Positions 22,545 to 35,316 are shown, numbered from the stretch's first letter. The stretch is DNA of 64,000 bases from Humulus lupulus (GCF_963169125.1 NC_084794.1:229969219-230033218); one strand, 5' to 3'. A program made the numbers and translations. Notes: generated by a model from the letters alone, not told the origin.

Positions 22545-22975
22545 GAGGTCTACAGTGATGACTTTTGTCGTCGCTGTAGATCAAGAAGTCATCGCCAAAA
22601 CGACGTCGCTGTAGGTCTGTATGTGTAGCAACCTACAACGACGATAAAACACAGTTGTCGCAGTAGGGTTTTACTACAGTGACGACATGTCGGTCGCAAT
22701 AGGAAATCCCTTTTTTGGTTGAACTGGGATATTGCGACGACATGTCATTGCTGTAGGTGGTTTCAAAATTTAAAAAATTGAATTTAAAAAACTCCTACAG
22801 CGACCACATGCCATCGCTGTAGGTCCATGGACCGCCAACATCTTCAGCGATGACATGTCATCGCTGTCTGGGTTTATGTATCTGCAACGATGACATGTCG
22901 TCGCCATAGGATCACGAAATCTCAGATTTTCATGTTCAGCGAGCACCCTACTGCGACGACATGTCCTCACTGTAG
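22545..22975. repeat. CACTA subterminal repeats, left end
   Basis: About eight copies of a palindromic word near GCGACGACATGTCGTCGCTGTAG, each diverged by a few bases and in both orientations. In En/Spm such repeats are binding sites for the TnpA-type protein. Confidence 0.9.
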
Positions 22976-23215
22976 GTATATAATTTTTTTTTTAAAATTA
23001 ACTAATTTATTAATTAAAATTTATTTAATAAATATTAATTAAATAATAAATCAATTTATTATTTATAAAATAATATTTATTATTAATTTGATATCAAGAT
23101 AAAAATAATTTTGTTCAACTTAGTACAAACATAAGTAGTATAGTCTCCAAAATGTAAAAAAAAAACACAAAATAATAATAAATTTAAAGAATAATACAAC
23201 CAAACTAAATGTTTT

Positions 23216-24846
23216 CTAAATTAACCCCAAAGTCATCATCATCATCGGGCTGTTGTGGTGGCTGTGACTGCTGTGGTGGAAATTGGGCCAAGCCTGGAAA
23301 GTTCGTCATCATTGATTGTATCATATTCATGTCTAAGATCACAGGCTGAAATTGTGGACTTGGATGTTCAGATTTGTAGCTTGCAGAAATTGTTGCATTT
23401 GCTGGAAGTTGTTGTTCTAGGTCATAATGGCTTGACTAAAGTGTTGAACCATGGATTGGAAAACCTTAGCTGGTACAATTGGAAGGCTGACTGTGGTGGA
23501 CGTAAATGGTGATGCCTCTGATTGTGAAGATGATCTGGTGACGCATGAGGCAAAGGTACTAGTGCCCTTCAACTTGCATCCAATACCTTGGTTGTGGCCA
23601 TGACGTTGACCAAGTACCTTTGAGATGACTTGTGTCTCATCGACAGAGGCACTTCCTACTGAAGATTCATATTGGGATTGAGATTGTGTATAGACTTCTT
23701 ACTGCAAGGCATCCTGCAGTTTAGAAACAAGACAATTAATACATAATATAATTAAATAATAAGCATATATACAAAACTTAGAAAGTTACTTACATATGCA
23801 TCCTTAGCATTTGTGTTCACCCATCCACGTGTCGGATGATTTTGCATGTCATGGAACGTATTAAAAATGCTGGACAGTTCCTTAGTCTGAAGATTCATCT
23901 TTAGAAAACAAAATATAACAAAATATCAGTTAAATATTGAAATTATTATCAAGACAACTAAAAAAATTTCAAATTATCTATATATTTTTATTTACCTTCT
24001 TAAATTGAGCAAAGCATAAGAGGTCGATCCATGGAGATTTGGATACTTATTTTTTGCTCCGTTGGCAACATTTGCCTTTGAGCATGTCGTGAACTGTGGA
24101 GTGGTGAAAAGGTCAACCAACTTCTGCCAACTCTCGTTTTCCATGTCATCCAGTGGATTCTTCCTGGCTATCTCGATATCATCATACCCTCCATGTTCAT
24201 CGAAGTATTTTTTTCTTGCGACCTTTTCTATCCTTGTAGCGATCTTGAAACTCTCGCTCAATGCTAGTCTCTATCAGTTGCCACTCAGGGAGATCTCGGG
24301 GAAGAATGAAAAATTCATTCAAAAACACAGTCGTACTTGTTAGAATTTTGAATTTATAAAAAATATTACGTGTGAGTAAGTTGATAAATTTACCTCAATC
24401 TCTTGCATTAATCCTATCTTGTGCTCATTCAGAACACTCTGCCACAAATCATAATATAACGACACATAGTTACCAATAAATCTCGTGAAAAATATCCCAA
24501 AATCACCAACTTCTTTGTAGGTTCCCTCCTTCAGATCAAATTGTAGAGTCAACGGACCTTTATTGTCATCGACGAGCTGGTGCAAATTTTTGGATCGAGA
24601 CCGACCTCTTCTTTTTGCTGCAGCCGCTACATATTTTAATTAAACAATAAAATTAAATTGAATAAAATAATAACAATTTGTCATTTATTGATAAAACATA
24701 GACTAATTATAGTATATTACCTGTCTCACAGGAAGTAGGCACCCGCGTAGGATTTGGAGGAGGATCACCCACTCCATCACGGCCATGAGAACGAGCAACA
24801 ACAACAAACATATCTTTATAGTTTATATAATTATTAACATTAAATC
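23216..24846 (-). pseudogene. CACTA tnpA-like gene (Transposase_24/Ptta domain)
   Basis: Minus-strand exon-like blocks: 24800-24720 (PPPNPTRVPTSCET), 24620-24390 (RRGRSRSKNLHQLVDDNKG ... QFDLKEGTYKEVGD, Y.LWQSVLNEHKIG), 24340-23992 (LPRDLPEWQLIET, KKYFDEHGGYDDIEIARKNP, SWQKLVDLFTTPQF, NVANGAKNKYPNLHGST), and 23900-23220 (ELSSIFNTFHD, HPTRGWVNTNAKDAY, QSQSQYESSVGSASVDETQV, QMQQFLQ). The DFTTPQF and RA.NR.KN..-HGS-like blocks are those of plant Ptta/En-Spm proteins, the subterminal-repeat binding partner of the transposase. AT-rich gaps between the blocks look like introns. A few in-frame stops in the last block suggest it no longer functions. Confidence 0.75.
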
Positions 24847-25139
24847 AGTTATAAAATAATAGTAATAAAATGTAGGATATCCACATTAAAATTTTGGTAA
24901 TGCATTAGAAACTATTAAAAAACAAACACTGTTGAGAAGAGTCATATATTGATTGAAAAATCTTGAAATTAAAACATACAATAAGAATATTCACAAGAAA
25001 ATATTATTCCTCATCAATGTCGATTCTTACATCATTATCTATACTTTCTAAATCATCTTCAGTAATTTTTTCATCACCATCGTCATTGATGAAATCATTA
25101 TCCACATCTGGAATAGATCGAGACGTTTCCCTAATTATT

Positions 25140-25464
25140 CTGGTGTGACCAGGTCGATCCAAAGGCATCTAATTCCATTGTGAGTACAAAATTTGATGAA
25201 GTACTATCATGCATGAAATCAACCTTGTTATCATCATCGATACTTGGATGATCCCATATCTTTCGATGATAACCTCCAACTCTCCTAATTCCACAGTGAG
25301 TACAAATATGATTTTTTTTTGCTACTTGGACGACTTTGTGATTCAAAAACTGACAATTGTCTTTTAGGAATAATAATATCCACATTTCTTTCTTGAAATT
25401 TAAATTTAGTCTCTATGCCTTGAAGATATTGCGAACAAAAAGTCAAAGCTTCATCGACAACATA
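25140..25464 (-). pseudogene. CACTA tnp2 transposase, C-terminal piece
   Basis: On the minus strand the frame resumes after the solo LTR with VDEALTFCSQYLQGIETKFN, the conserved stretch that follows GSIAEGYV in Tnp2/DUF4218 proteins, then CQFLNHKVVQVAKKNH, KIWDHPSIDDDNKV, SSNFVLTMELDAFG. The next ~180 bp to about 24960 encodes an Asp/Glu-rich tail (DDGDEKITEDD) that may be the original C-terminus. Confidence 0.75.
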
Positions 25465-27312
25465 TGTTGGGGTTTTATGCCCTAATTAAAACCCAAATTC
25501 TTTATAATCTCATTTTATTATCAATAAAAGAATAGAAATCATTTTTTTGACTTGGTCAATCTCTTTGCTCACATGTTTTATTTTCATGATTATTTGTTTA
25601 ATAGAAACTTCTATTAAATCCCGAGCATATAGCTAATCTTATTTATAGTGACGTAATCACAGTGGAATATAAATATGATTATATGTTCAAAATAAGTTAG
25701 TCCTAAGATTAGTCAGTGCACAGGATTTACACTGACTTGCCAATCTACGATATGGTCTACTTACACATTACAGTGTTATGTTCTTTCCAGAACATTAGCA
25801 AAGTAGATAAGATCGGATGTTTTTTTTACATCGGACAGGACCGATATTGACAGTTGATAAGATAAGTAAACATACCGTTATTATCAATTCTAGTCATATC
25901 ATATAGTTGACCATAGGTCAATTCAATCTCAATTCTGAGTGGTTAATATTCTAACTGATTGTATTATTTGAGTTCTTGACTTGTTCGTTACCAGCTTACC
26001 CTACGGACTAGCCCATACTTACATCTTGGGAACTCGGTAGTATAATTGAGTGAGAGTGTTAATCATAGATATGAACATCTATAACTTCTGATGAAGAAGT
26101 GAAACGATGGTTTCCTTCTAGTTTGGTTCAAGGTGTTAAATGATAAAGATCTCATTTCAGTAATTAAATTAGTTTACTGAAATATCATTCACAAGGAACT
26201 AAGTGTTTTAAGGATAAAATACAATGAGGGGTAAACACACTATTTTAGTCCTATCTCATTGTAGACCGTCTATAGAGGATTGAGTGACAATTATGGTTGT
26301 AACAATGGATAATTAATAGCATATCTATATTTGTTATAGAGCATTCTATGAATTCAAGAGTGCAATTCCGAGTCTATAGTGGAGTCACGAGGAATTAATA
26401 AGTTAGTAAATTTATTTGTTAGATTTATGATAACTTATTGGAGCTTGATTTCATAGGCCCATGGTCCCCATTGTACCTTGGATAAAATCATCTAGATAGT
26501 CTCAATTAATTGATTTAATTATCAATTAGAATTATCAAAGTTGACTAGGTCAATTTTGGATAGTTTCACAGAGTTATGTTTTTTTGAGAAGAAAAGAGAA
26601 ATTAAGGCAGATTTATTAATTAAGATAAATTGGTATCTAAATTAATAAATAAGTTTAAATCAAGGTTCAAATTATAAATAATTAATTTGATAAATGATTT
26701 AAATAATTATTTAATTAATTAAATCAATAGAAAATAATACAGGCCTTGATTTTAAGTCCAATGGACTTATAATCAAATGGGAAATTTTACGGGCCTAAAG
26801 CCCATGATAATTTCGACCTAGGGCTTTAAAATGACTATTATTTTATTGATTTTTTAATTAAATTAAATGGCCTAATTGAGTCTATAAAAGGAGTGCTTAG
26901 AGAGAAGTTTAATAAGCCACAAGTTAGATTTTCTAATAATTTTAGATTCTCTCCAAACACAAGTCCTTTTCTAAGCCTCTTTGTTATTTTTTCTTCTTCT
27001 CTCTATATCTATCTCATGTGTTGAGAATTTCCCACACTAGTCTAGGTGATTCTAAGGATACATTGGAAGACTGTAAAGAAAATAGAAGATCGGTTCAGTT
27101 TCTTGATAATACTCTGCGACAGAGAGGATACAAGAGTTAGAGAAACTGAAGGAAGGACTCTTTAATTTCGCTGCGTATACTATAAGTATTCTATTCATTG
27201 TTTCTCTTTGAATTCAATTTTAGAAACATGTTTTAGGCTATCTTGTATTAATTTGTTTAATATTAGATATACATGAAAATATATAAAGATCTTGAATAAA
27301 GTTTTCCTAACA
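25465..27312 (+). mobile_element. 1.85 kb copia solo LTR with ACATA target duplication
   Basis: It begins TGTTGGGGTTTTATGCCC, ends TTTTCCTAACA, and is flanked by perfect ACATA at 25460-25464 and 27313-27317. The same LTR family occurs inverted at 18217-22044 and 6898-8095. A TATA box TATAAAAG at 26883-26890 gives plus orientation. It splits the CACTA transposase between GSIAEGYVV and DEALTFC, so it inserted after the CACTA. Confidence 0.95.
26883..26890 (+). promoter_or_regulatory. TATA box of the solo LTR
   Basis: TATAAAAG sits about 430 bp before the LTR end, followed by a pyrimidine-rich leader. It is a plausible LTR promoter facing away from the CACTA tnpA region. Confidence 0.6.
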
Positions 27313-29633
27313 ACATAACCCTCCGCTATAGAACCTTCATGGCACGCCTTGTTCCTGACATAATTTTCCAACTTCTTCTTATATCGCTCAAACGGATACA
27401 TACACCTCATGTAAACTAGTCCTCCGAGGATAACTTCTTGTGGTAAATGAAGAATTAAATGAATCATTATGTCAAAAAAGGCTGGAGGAAAAATTAACTC
27501 CGACTTGCACAAAATTTATATCACTTGATCTTCTGTATTCTCCATGTCCTTAACAACCAATGTACGAGCACAAATTTACTTAAAGTAATTGAAAAGCTCA
27601 ATGACTGTCTTTGAAATAGATTTATCCAAGTAGCCTCGAACTCCTACTTGCAACAGACATTGCATAAGAATGTGACAATCATGGGATTTCAACCCAACAA
27701 TGTTGCCATCGTTGTTAGTTACTTTCTTAGAGAAATTTGAACCGAAGCCATCAGAAAGTCTAACTCATTTTATGAAATGACAAAAAAATTTCCTATCATC
27801 TGATGTGAAAGAGTACATAGGATGTGGTTTGATCAACTTTGTATCGTCTTCCTTGAGGTGCAACTCTTCTCAGATACTCTAGTTCTTCAAGTGTACTCGT
27901 GCGTTGGTGGTGTCTTTAGATTTCTCATTCATAATAAAAGTACTGAGTAAATTGTTGCAAATATTTTTCTCTTCATGCATCACATCTAAATTATGCTTCA
28001 GTTCAAGTTTGGACCAGTAATCAAGTTAAAAAAAAAATACTCTTTTTACTCTAATTAAGCTCTTTTGGATCTTGCTTTCTTTTCACACCTCCAAAACTGA
28101 CATGTTTACCTGGAAAACGATCTGGAACATGCGCTAATTGTTCAAGTATTTCTTGACTACTGAATTTTCTTGGAGGACATCATTTTTCATAATTCCCATA
28201 AAACAAGTGACTCTTCCTCCACTTATGCGTAGAAGATAAGAATCTTCTATGACCACCATAAGTTATCTTCCCAATTACTCGACATGAAGTAGTGTCTTCG
28301 TTGCATGAAGGACATGCCATATATCCTTGGCCACTCCAACCATACAAACTACTATGGGCCGGAAAATCATTGATAGTCCATAATAGTGCTGCACACATTC
28401 TGAATACAATGTTCATTGCGGCATCTCTGGTTTGAACTCCTTCATCCTACAAATCCTTCAATTCATTTACCACAGGCCTAAAAAAGACATCCATGTCATT
28501 CCCAGTTGATTTAAAACATGGAATCAATAAGGTTAGCATGAATGATGACTCTTTCATGCACAACAAGGAGGCATATTGTACGTGCAAAATATTACCGACT
28601 ACATGCTGTAAGATAGACTCATGTTACCAAATGGATTAAAACCATCAGCAGCCAAACCCAATCGAATGTTTCTAGATTCTTTGGCAAAATCTAGATATCT
28701 AGAATAAAATTGTTGCCAAGCACCCCCATCAACAGGATGGTGCATCACACCATCTTCTTTCGATCATCCTGTACTACGCCAGGTCCTATCATTTGCTATA
28801 TGCCTTGAACCATAAAGATGCTTCAACCTAGGAGTCAAAGGGAAGTACTGCAACACTTTGTGGGTGACTTTTTTCCCCTTTGTGTCTTTGTCAACCCATT
28901 GACTCTCACCACATATAGGACAACTCTATTTTTTGGAATTCTCATTCTAGAACAAACAAGAGTCGTACTTGCAAGCATGAATTGATTGATAACCCAACCC
29001 TAACTTCCTCATTTTTTTCTTAGACTCATAGTATGAAGCCGGAATCTTATTCTCCTTCGGGAATGCAAATTTCATAATCTTAAAAAGTTCATCAAAGAAA
29101 CTATTTGTCCATTTATTCATAACATTCATGTGCATCATCTTCGCCAAGAAGTTCAAGGAAGACAACAAAGTACAACCAATGTATAACTCAACTTCGACTT
29201 CTTGAAACAGGTCATCAAATTGATTCTCCGCACTATTGCTACCACCATATGAAATTCCTTCATTGACACCTTCATCATTAGTGTCTTGTTCATCAATAAC
29301 ATCATTGATGATGTCAATCATCTCATCAGTCACTGGAGCCCTGTCATCCACTACTGGAGGCATATAAACTTCACCGTGGTAGGTCCACTCCACATATCGC
29401 TGCAGACACCCATATATGTGTATATGAGCCTCCACCACATCTAGTTTTTGACTCAACATATTGACACATTGAACGCATGGGCACTTGACTTCTCTTGAAG
29501 CATTCACATGATTCTTGGTCATTTGTATTAATTCTTGAAGGTCATTCCAAAACTCATCAGAGTTACGTCGTCTATTAGTTATCCAAAACTTGTCAATCGT
29601 CATAACTGATTCAAGTGGAAAATAAATTATCAC
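27313..29633 (-). pseudogene. CACTA tnp2 transposase, main part
   Basis: From 29633 downward on the minus strand: an N-terminal transposase-associated domain (WITNRRRNSDEFWNDLQEL, VKCPCVQCVN, HIYGCLQRYVEWTYHGE), an acidic linker, SYYESKKKMRKLGLGYQSIH, then CPICGES.WVD, KVLQYFPLTPRLKHLY, MHHPVDGGAWQQFYSRY and RNIRLGLAADGFNPFGNMS. Next come MCAALLWTINDFPAHSSLYG, ACPSCNEDTTS, YGGHRRFLSSTHKWR and, near 27500-27313, LHLPQEVILGG, RCMYPFERYKKKLENYVRN, GSIAEGYV. This is the full domain order of Tnp2, the DDE transposase of CACTA elements. About a dozen stops and frameshifts make it a pseudogene. Confidence 0.9.
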
Positions 29634-29975
29634 AATGTGATAATCATAAAAAACTATCTTTATTTAGTAACAATTTTATTATCTCCTAAACACTATTTTT
29701 TTAAGTAAATTATGAAATCTTATGAATAAATTATTAAATTTTATGAATATTTATTATCAAATTTTATGAATATATTATAAAATTTCATTATACAAACAAA
29801 TATTTAATTATAAATTTATTAATTTACAAATAATGATTAGTATTAATTTATTTAATAATTATCAAATTAGTATTTTAATTTCCACTTTATAATTTTTTTG
29901 TGAATTTTTATTAATTACTTTAAACTTAATTAAAAAATTTAATCACACTAACTTTAAAATTATTTTGTAATCTAT
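29634..29975. other. AT-rich CACTA sequence upstream of tnp2
   Basis: Non-coding, strongly AT-rich, probably intron or 5' untranslated region of the minus-strand tnp2 gene. It continues at 36815 beyond the inserted retrotransposon. Confidence 0.5.
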
Positions 29976-31370
29976 TGTTGACGGTGAGAACTTGTCAATG
30001 AAGTTAAGTTCGAAAAAAATCAAAGTATATAAGACTTCATAGATCTAATAAGAAACTTAGAAAATAGTTGCAGAAAGGAAATGGAGAAAAAAACTTGTAT
30101 TTCTCTTGGTATCAAGCTACAATGTTTCTCAAACCCCCTTTTATGATGAAGTGAGGTTCCCTTTATAGTGGGCTCTAATGACCCCTGATACATTGTGGTC
30201 CTAGGGGACCAGATCATACACAAGTACATTGTCAGGGGAGTGGTATCAGACGTAGTGGTGTCGACTCCAGTACATGGTCAGAGTCTGTGGGAGCACCTCC
30301 ACTTTAGTACTGATTATGCCTTCGCTATTCACCCAATACTAGTGTCAGAGATGGGCTGGTGAGGACCACCACAGGTACCTCACTTGTACGACCACTACTT
30401 GTCTGGCGTGGGCCTTGTGTCCGTACTCTAATTCCTCTTAGCTTGCAAGTGCGCTTCATACTTCTTCTGACTTCACGTAGATACACTATGAGGCTTCCCT
30501 TATCCTTCCTTAATCGTGTGTTAAAGAGGTCCTTGATTTTACTTCTCACGAGGCACCTAAGGACGAGGGACGCTTAGTGGAGGCCATGTCTCGTGAGGTC
30601 CCTAAGGACGCGAGACATTTTGGGGAGGCCATGTTACGCGAGGCCTCTAAGGACACGGGGCGCTTAGTGGAGGCCATGTCTCATGATGCCCCCTAAGGAC
30701 GAGGTTGTGGCGAGGCCCCTAAGGACGTGACTGGTTTGTGAGGCGAGGCCACGATGAGGCCTACGGCGCGGCTGGTGTGTGAGGCGAGGCCACCACGAGG
30801 CCCACATCGTGGCTAGTGCACAGGGCAAGGCCGCGAGACCCTCGGCGTGGCTGGTGCGCGAGGCAAGGCCACCACGAGGCCCATGGCATTGCTGGTGTGC
30901 GGGGCAAGGCCACGAGACCCTCGGCATGGCTGGTGCGCGAGGCGTCTTGGGGCATCCTGGGGACCGTGAGACGCTTGTCTCCTGGTGGTGTCGTGAGGTG
31001 AGGCGTGCGAGTCCCTGGTGGTGTCATGAGGCGAGGCGCGCAAGTCCCTGGTGGTGCAGGTGCACGAGGCACCTGGTGGCGCAGGCGCACGAGGCACCTG
31101 GTGGTGCAGGCGCGCGAGGTGCGTGAGACAGCTGGTGGTGCAGGCGCGCAAAGTGACGCATGTCAAAGAGTGGCCTTTCAAACATCCATCCTTGTGAGAC
31201 GAGGAGAGATGGGGCATCTTCCCGAAGGCCTCTTATGAGTCATGGGCCTCGCGTGGACCAAGACACTGGGTTGCTTGGTTTGCCCGAGGTCACTGAGGGT
31301 AAACCTCACTTTTTCTCTTGAGTGTTGACTATGGCTCTCTCAAGATCACATTCAATTTTTGACATTCACA
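29976..31370 (-). repeat. 3' LTR of the non-autonomous Tat element
   Basis: 1395 bp. A minus-strand TATAAAGG promoter word lies near 30160, within GGTTCCCTTTATAGTGGGC. The interior holds a GC-rich tandem array (30768-30940, ~40 bp units) and a second array of ~25 bp units (about 31000-31150). It is ~98 bp shorter than the other LTR. Confidence 0.92.
30768..31150. repeat. GC-rich tandem arrays in the LTR
   Basis: GCTGGTG-type units recur at about 30768, 30808, 30848, 30888 and 30928 (40 bp period). They are followed by ~25 bp units of the form GAGGCACCTGGTGGTGCAGG. They create overlapping Arg/Ala/His-rich open frames on both strands that are not genes. Confidence 0.9.
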
Positions 31371-32650
31371 CTTTCCCCCCAGTCTACGAGAGGGTCTTCA
31401 GGCTCTCTAGTAGACTTCAAGATGCGATGTTTTTGGAATGCCCGTGAGGTGTTAGCTTGCTTCTTCATTGTGGCATCATAGAGAAACATACTTTTGAGTT
31501 AAGGAATAACATGAGATGCTGGGAGTGAATGTGGGCCTATCATTGTGCTTCGTAGATCTCAAGGCAAGTGCCAAACCCCCTTCTTGATCATTGATTAAGC
31601 TGTGGATCCAATGGCTACGATGAGTTTGTGGTTCTTATAAATAGACCTCCATCTGAAGCGTAATATTTTAGGAACTTTTCTAAGTCCTGCCACATAATCA
31701 ATTTTTTTTATATATATATGTGATCATTTGTTTTGGCTTCTCTATGCTTGAGGTCCTTTTGAGCCCGCTCAAAAGGGTTTGATAGGCCTCTCTTTTTTCA
31801 TTATGCTTGAGGTCCTTTTGAGCCCACACAAAGGGGTTCGATAGGTCTCTCTTTGGTGTACCTTGGTTGTATTTATAAGGATATTTTGACCCTTTGGGTT
31901 CTAGCTATCCTTTTATATACTCTTGCGTGCGCTTATTATTTCTTGCGAGAAGCGTCATTCTCGTCATTATGCATGGTATTATTTTTGCAAGGGTCTCTTT
32001 TAGGACCCTTTTTGGCTAGACGGCTTGGTGGCTGTTCTAGGCTTATTGGTGGATGCTCTTCTTGGGGTCTTTCCTCTCGTGGAGACATCAACCTTTATTA
32101 GGAGGCTCTTCCTGAGGCTTTTGCTCTCGTGGAGGTATCGACCCTTTTTAGGAGGCTCTTCCTGAGGCTCTTCCTCTTGTGGAGGTATCAACCATTTTTA
32201 GGAGGCTCTTTCTGAGGCTTTTCCTCTCGTGGAGGTATCAACCTTTATTGGGAGGCTCTTCCTGTAGGACCTTTTGACCCTCTTGATGTTCATAAGGGTA
32301 GCTAATCCTTGTGAACTCGAGAGATGCCTTGCAAGGTTTTCTCCTTATATATATTTTTTATAAGAGTCTCTTTTAGGACCCTTTTTGGCTGTGTACTTTG
32401 CCCCCAAGTGGTTGGCGAGATTTATCTCGTCGGGTATTTTGACCATTTTGCTCATGCACTTTGATAATTCCAATTGGTGATAGGTACACAAGAGCTAGAT
32501 ACGTGTTCATGTAAATGAGGAGTGTGACATTTCAATAAGAAACATATTCATTAACAATAAGGAGAGTACAATGTTCTTTCTTCATATCAGGGCATCTAAG
32601 TTACCCCTCTAATTTGTAGTTGTTGGGGGGCTAACTATGGTAACCCTTTT
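31371..32650 (-). other. 3' untranslated region of the non-autonomous Tat element
   Basis: The minus-strand polypurine tract GACTGGGGGGAAAG (31384-31371) abuts the 3' LTR. The rest aligns with pieces of the 3' region of the larger relative, for example GCTTGAGGTCCTTTTGAGCCC near 31748 and 31805 matching 51800-51870. A plus-strand TATA word (TTATAAATAGACC, ~31635) is also shared. The antisense gene itself is missing: the join lies near 31670. Confidence 0.7.
32051..32275. repeat. 50 bp tandem repeat, about four copies
   Basis: GGAGGCTCTTCCTG recurs at 32101, 32151, 32201 (one change) and 32251, with CTCTCGTGGAGGTATCAACC in each unit. It sits in the 3' region of the non-autonomous Tat element. 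Confidence 0.95.
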
Positions 32651-32655
32651 GATGT

Positions 32656-33408
32656 TCATACTAAAAGTGGGGCTTTAACCATCGACCCTCCTCGGTGATT
32701 TTGGGGTTGAACTCTCTCGGGTTTGTGCTCCCATGCACTACCATCGCCATAAGTTCTGGCGGTCTTGTGGCTGTGCAAAGGGACGTGTTGTAACATTCCC
32801 TTGCTTCTTTCTGGTCCCCTTCGCTCTCGCCACCCCCTAGGAGTTGGGAATTTTATGGCCAAGTGGTATACAGAGGTTACCTTCTTCAATTCTCTTAGGG
32901 AGGGTCTCATTAATACCACGTTGAAGGCCGAGGAGAAACTTACCACGACAAAGTTCGTCATCACAGTGGTCTGTCTGGGCTTCTCTCCCATGGTGATGGC
33001 TAACTCGATTGTACCTAGAGGTTGTATTGAGTCTCCTGTAAACCCATACAGGGAGGTGTTACAGGGCTTTAGGTTTCTGATACCCAGTCCCATCTTCTCT
33101 AAGGTCGGGCGATATAAGATATCTACGGAGCTTCCGTTGTCCACCAGAACCCGATGTACCCTCATGTTTGCAAGCTGAACAGGGTCATTGTGAGGGAAAT
33201 GCACACCCCGCGCGTCTTCTTCACTGAAGGTTACTGAATCATTTTCCCCTTTAAAGTTTTTCGGGGGTCGTTGTTCTAAGCTTAACATGCATGAGGGTGG
33301 GCTTCGTCTGACCTCCTTGGCGTACCTATCTCGCCCCTTTCTCGATTCTCCTTCGAATCCTGGTCCTCCGAAGATCGTTCTCACCTCTCCTTGCACTTCT
33401 GGGGCCAC
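32656..33408 (-). pseudogene. Tat-type protease region
   Basis: The minus-strand frame contains SCMLSLEQRPPKNFKGE, FSEEDARGVHFPHNDP and the retropepsin-like motif HRVLVDNGSSVDILY near residues 85-100, then GFTGDSIQPLGTIEL and VVVSFSSAFNVVLMRPSL. This is the aspartic protease fold typical of Tat polyproteins, with D-N-G-S in place of D-S/T-G. The frame loses homology near its C-terminus (frameshift around 32830) and RT never follows, because the element is deleted from about 32650. Confidence 0.8.
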
Positions 33409-33411
33409 ATC

Positions 33412-35248
33412 TCACGCTCGTGGAGAGGGTGGGCTATCACCTGGTCTTTCATTTTCTCTTCGGACGTATCTTCCCAAGTGCCCCCTGCGTATGAGTTCCT
33501 CTATTTCCATCTTTAAATGAGTGCATTCCGTGGTGGTGTGGCCAATGTCTTTATGATACTGACAATACTTTCCAGGGTCTCTCTTTGACCGATCTCTCTT
33601 CATTGGTGGGGGTCTCCTAAAGGGGACCTGATTCTCGTTTGCTATGAAGATATGCTCCATATAGTATGTGTCAGGTTAGTGTAGAAGGTGTGGGATGTTT
33701 GCCTAGGGTTACCTCTATGTTTGTGCTTCCTCTGGTGGTCATCTCTTCGGCCTTCGTATACCCTTTTCATTTTTTCGTCATTCAAACTTTGAGGGGCTGA
33801 GTGCTTGACAAGTGATGCTTTCAAGTTCTCATGACCGTCTTCGACACGAATGTACTTTTGTGCCTGCTCGTAGAAATCGTCTAAGTCTGTGACCTCCCTT
33901 TTGAGCATGGTATCCCAAAGCTTACTACCTGGGCGCACTCCGACTGTGATCTCCATCTTGAATTCTCCTCTGGTCAGGCTTCCCACTTTAGCCGCCTCCA
34001 TGCTAAACCTATGGATGTAGCTCTTCAAGCTCTCTCCTTCACCTTGCTTTATATTAGCGAGGCTAGTGCTGGGTAGGGTGTAATCGTGTGCGGCATGATG
34101 TTGTTGGAGAAACTCGCCAGAAAATTGTTTCCATGATCTAATAGACCCTGGCCAGAGTCTTTTGAACCATTTGTAGGCAGGTCCTTTTAACGTGACAACA
34201 AAGCAGTGGCACCTGGCCTTGCTATTAATTCCTCTCATCTTCATTAGGTCATTGAACGTGTCTAGATGGTATTTAGGGTCCGTATTTCCCTCATAAGGGG
34301 TCATATGAGGTTCTTTAAAGTTAGCCAGGAGTCATTCCAACTGGATTTCTCGTGTGAAGGGTGACTCGTAGTCGAACTCTTCATCGGGAATGTGCCCCCC
34401 AGACACCGTGACAATCTTGCTCCGAAGGCTCCTCATCTCGGTGTCTAGCTCCTGTCGCCTCATATTCAAGGAGTCCCTCAGCCCGGTAGGGTCAACCTTT
34501 CTCTTTTCTCTACCCTTCGGAGGGACCACATAAGGTGTCTCCTTACTTCTGATCTCCTTCTATTGAGGTTTTCTCTTAGGTCAGGTGGCGCCTCCCTAGA
34601 GGTGACTTCGGCTCCATTAGGAGGGTTAGCGTTATTCTTCTGTTCTAGCATCTGGGGTTGCTTCGCCTTCCCAGGATGTTCATGCTACTTTGTCAGAGGG
34701 GTATTACTGGTGGAGAACCAAGTCCTCCCATCATCCACAGGATCCGTGGTTTCTCCACCCTCTGGGCCTTTTTCCTTTCGTCTAGGAAGGGAGACGCTTG
34801 ATTTTCCTTGTAGCAGGCCGTCCAACACCTCTTGCATGTTCTCTAAGGTAGTTTCTAGCCTTTGGTTCTTCCAGTGCAGTTTGCGAATCTCTTCTTCATA
34901 AAATCAATATCTAGAACTCGAGCTCATGGAATGGACTTTGGGATGCTTGTCAGGCTTGCGCGTCGATGGGCCCGGATCTTGCCGACCGAAGTTCGGCACC
35001 TGTGGCGGCCTTGGGGGTGGGAACTCGCCGACATCTCTCACGGAGGCAGCTGCTGACCTCAGACAATTCTCATTAGGTGAAACGGCCGGGGACAAGGCTT
35101 CCTTTTCACCCTCAGGAACCCCTGGCTCCTTTGGTGCACCCACTTCTTCGGGTGGTGGGGGATTCCTCATGGAGGCCTTCAGTTGATCTCTGTCGAGGTG
35201 GACGTCCACCTCTCGTGGTTCTCTCAGCCACTTAGAGCATCTTGGCAT
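33412..35248 (-). pseudogene. Tat-type gag
   Basis: Minus-strand pieces 35248-34904, 34529-34332, 34304-33642 and 33660-33412 form one gag. The N-terminal part is Pro/Glu-rich with SMSSSSR. Next come LNMRRQELDTEMRSLRSKI, MTPYEGNTDPKYHLDTFNDL, GPAYKWFKRLWPGSIRSWKQ, EFLQQHHAAHDYT, SLKSYIHRFSMEAAKVG, then NENQVPFRRPPPM and the knuckle-like KYCQYHKDIGHTTTECTHL. The Retrotrans_gag core is open from 34304 to 33642, but stops and frame changes separate the pieces. The primer site at 35313-35296 precedes it. Confidence 0.85.
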
Positions 35249-35295
35249 CTCTTTATGCCGAAGTTAATGGAAGAACAGTGGCTTGGCACTTATCC

Positions 35296-35313
35296 TTCCC
35301 ACAGACGGCGCCA
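35296..35313 (-). other. Primer-binding site of the non-autonomous Tat element
   Basis: The minus strand reads TGGCGCCGTCTGTGGGAA three bases after the 5' LTR end. The identical 18 bases occur at the same place in the larger relative (58904-58887). Confidence 0.85.
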
Positions 35314-35316
35314 AAC

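Noticed and set aside
30664..31238. Several long open frames on both strands (Arg/Ala/His-rich)
   Set aside because: They lie inside GC-rich LTR tandem arrays, overlap in many frames, and change with the repeat period. They are open only because the repeats lack stops.
34563..35186. Plus-strand frames of 112 and 86 codons
   Set aside because: Complementary shadows of the minus-strand Tat gag.
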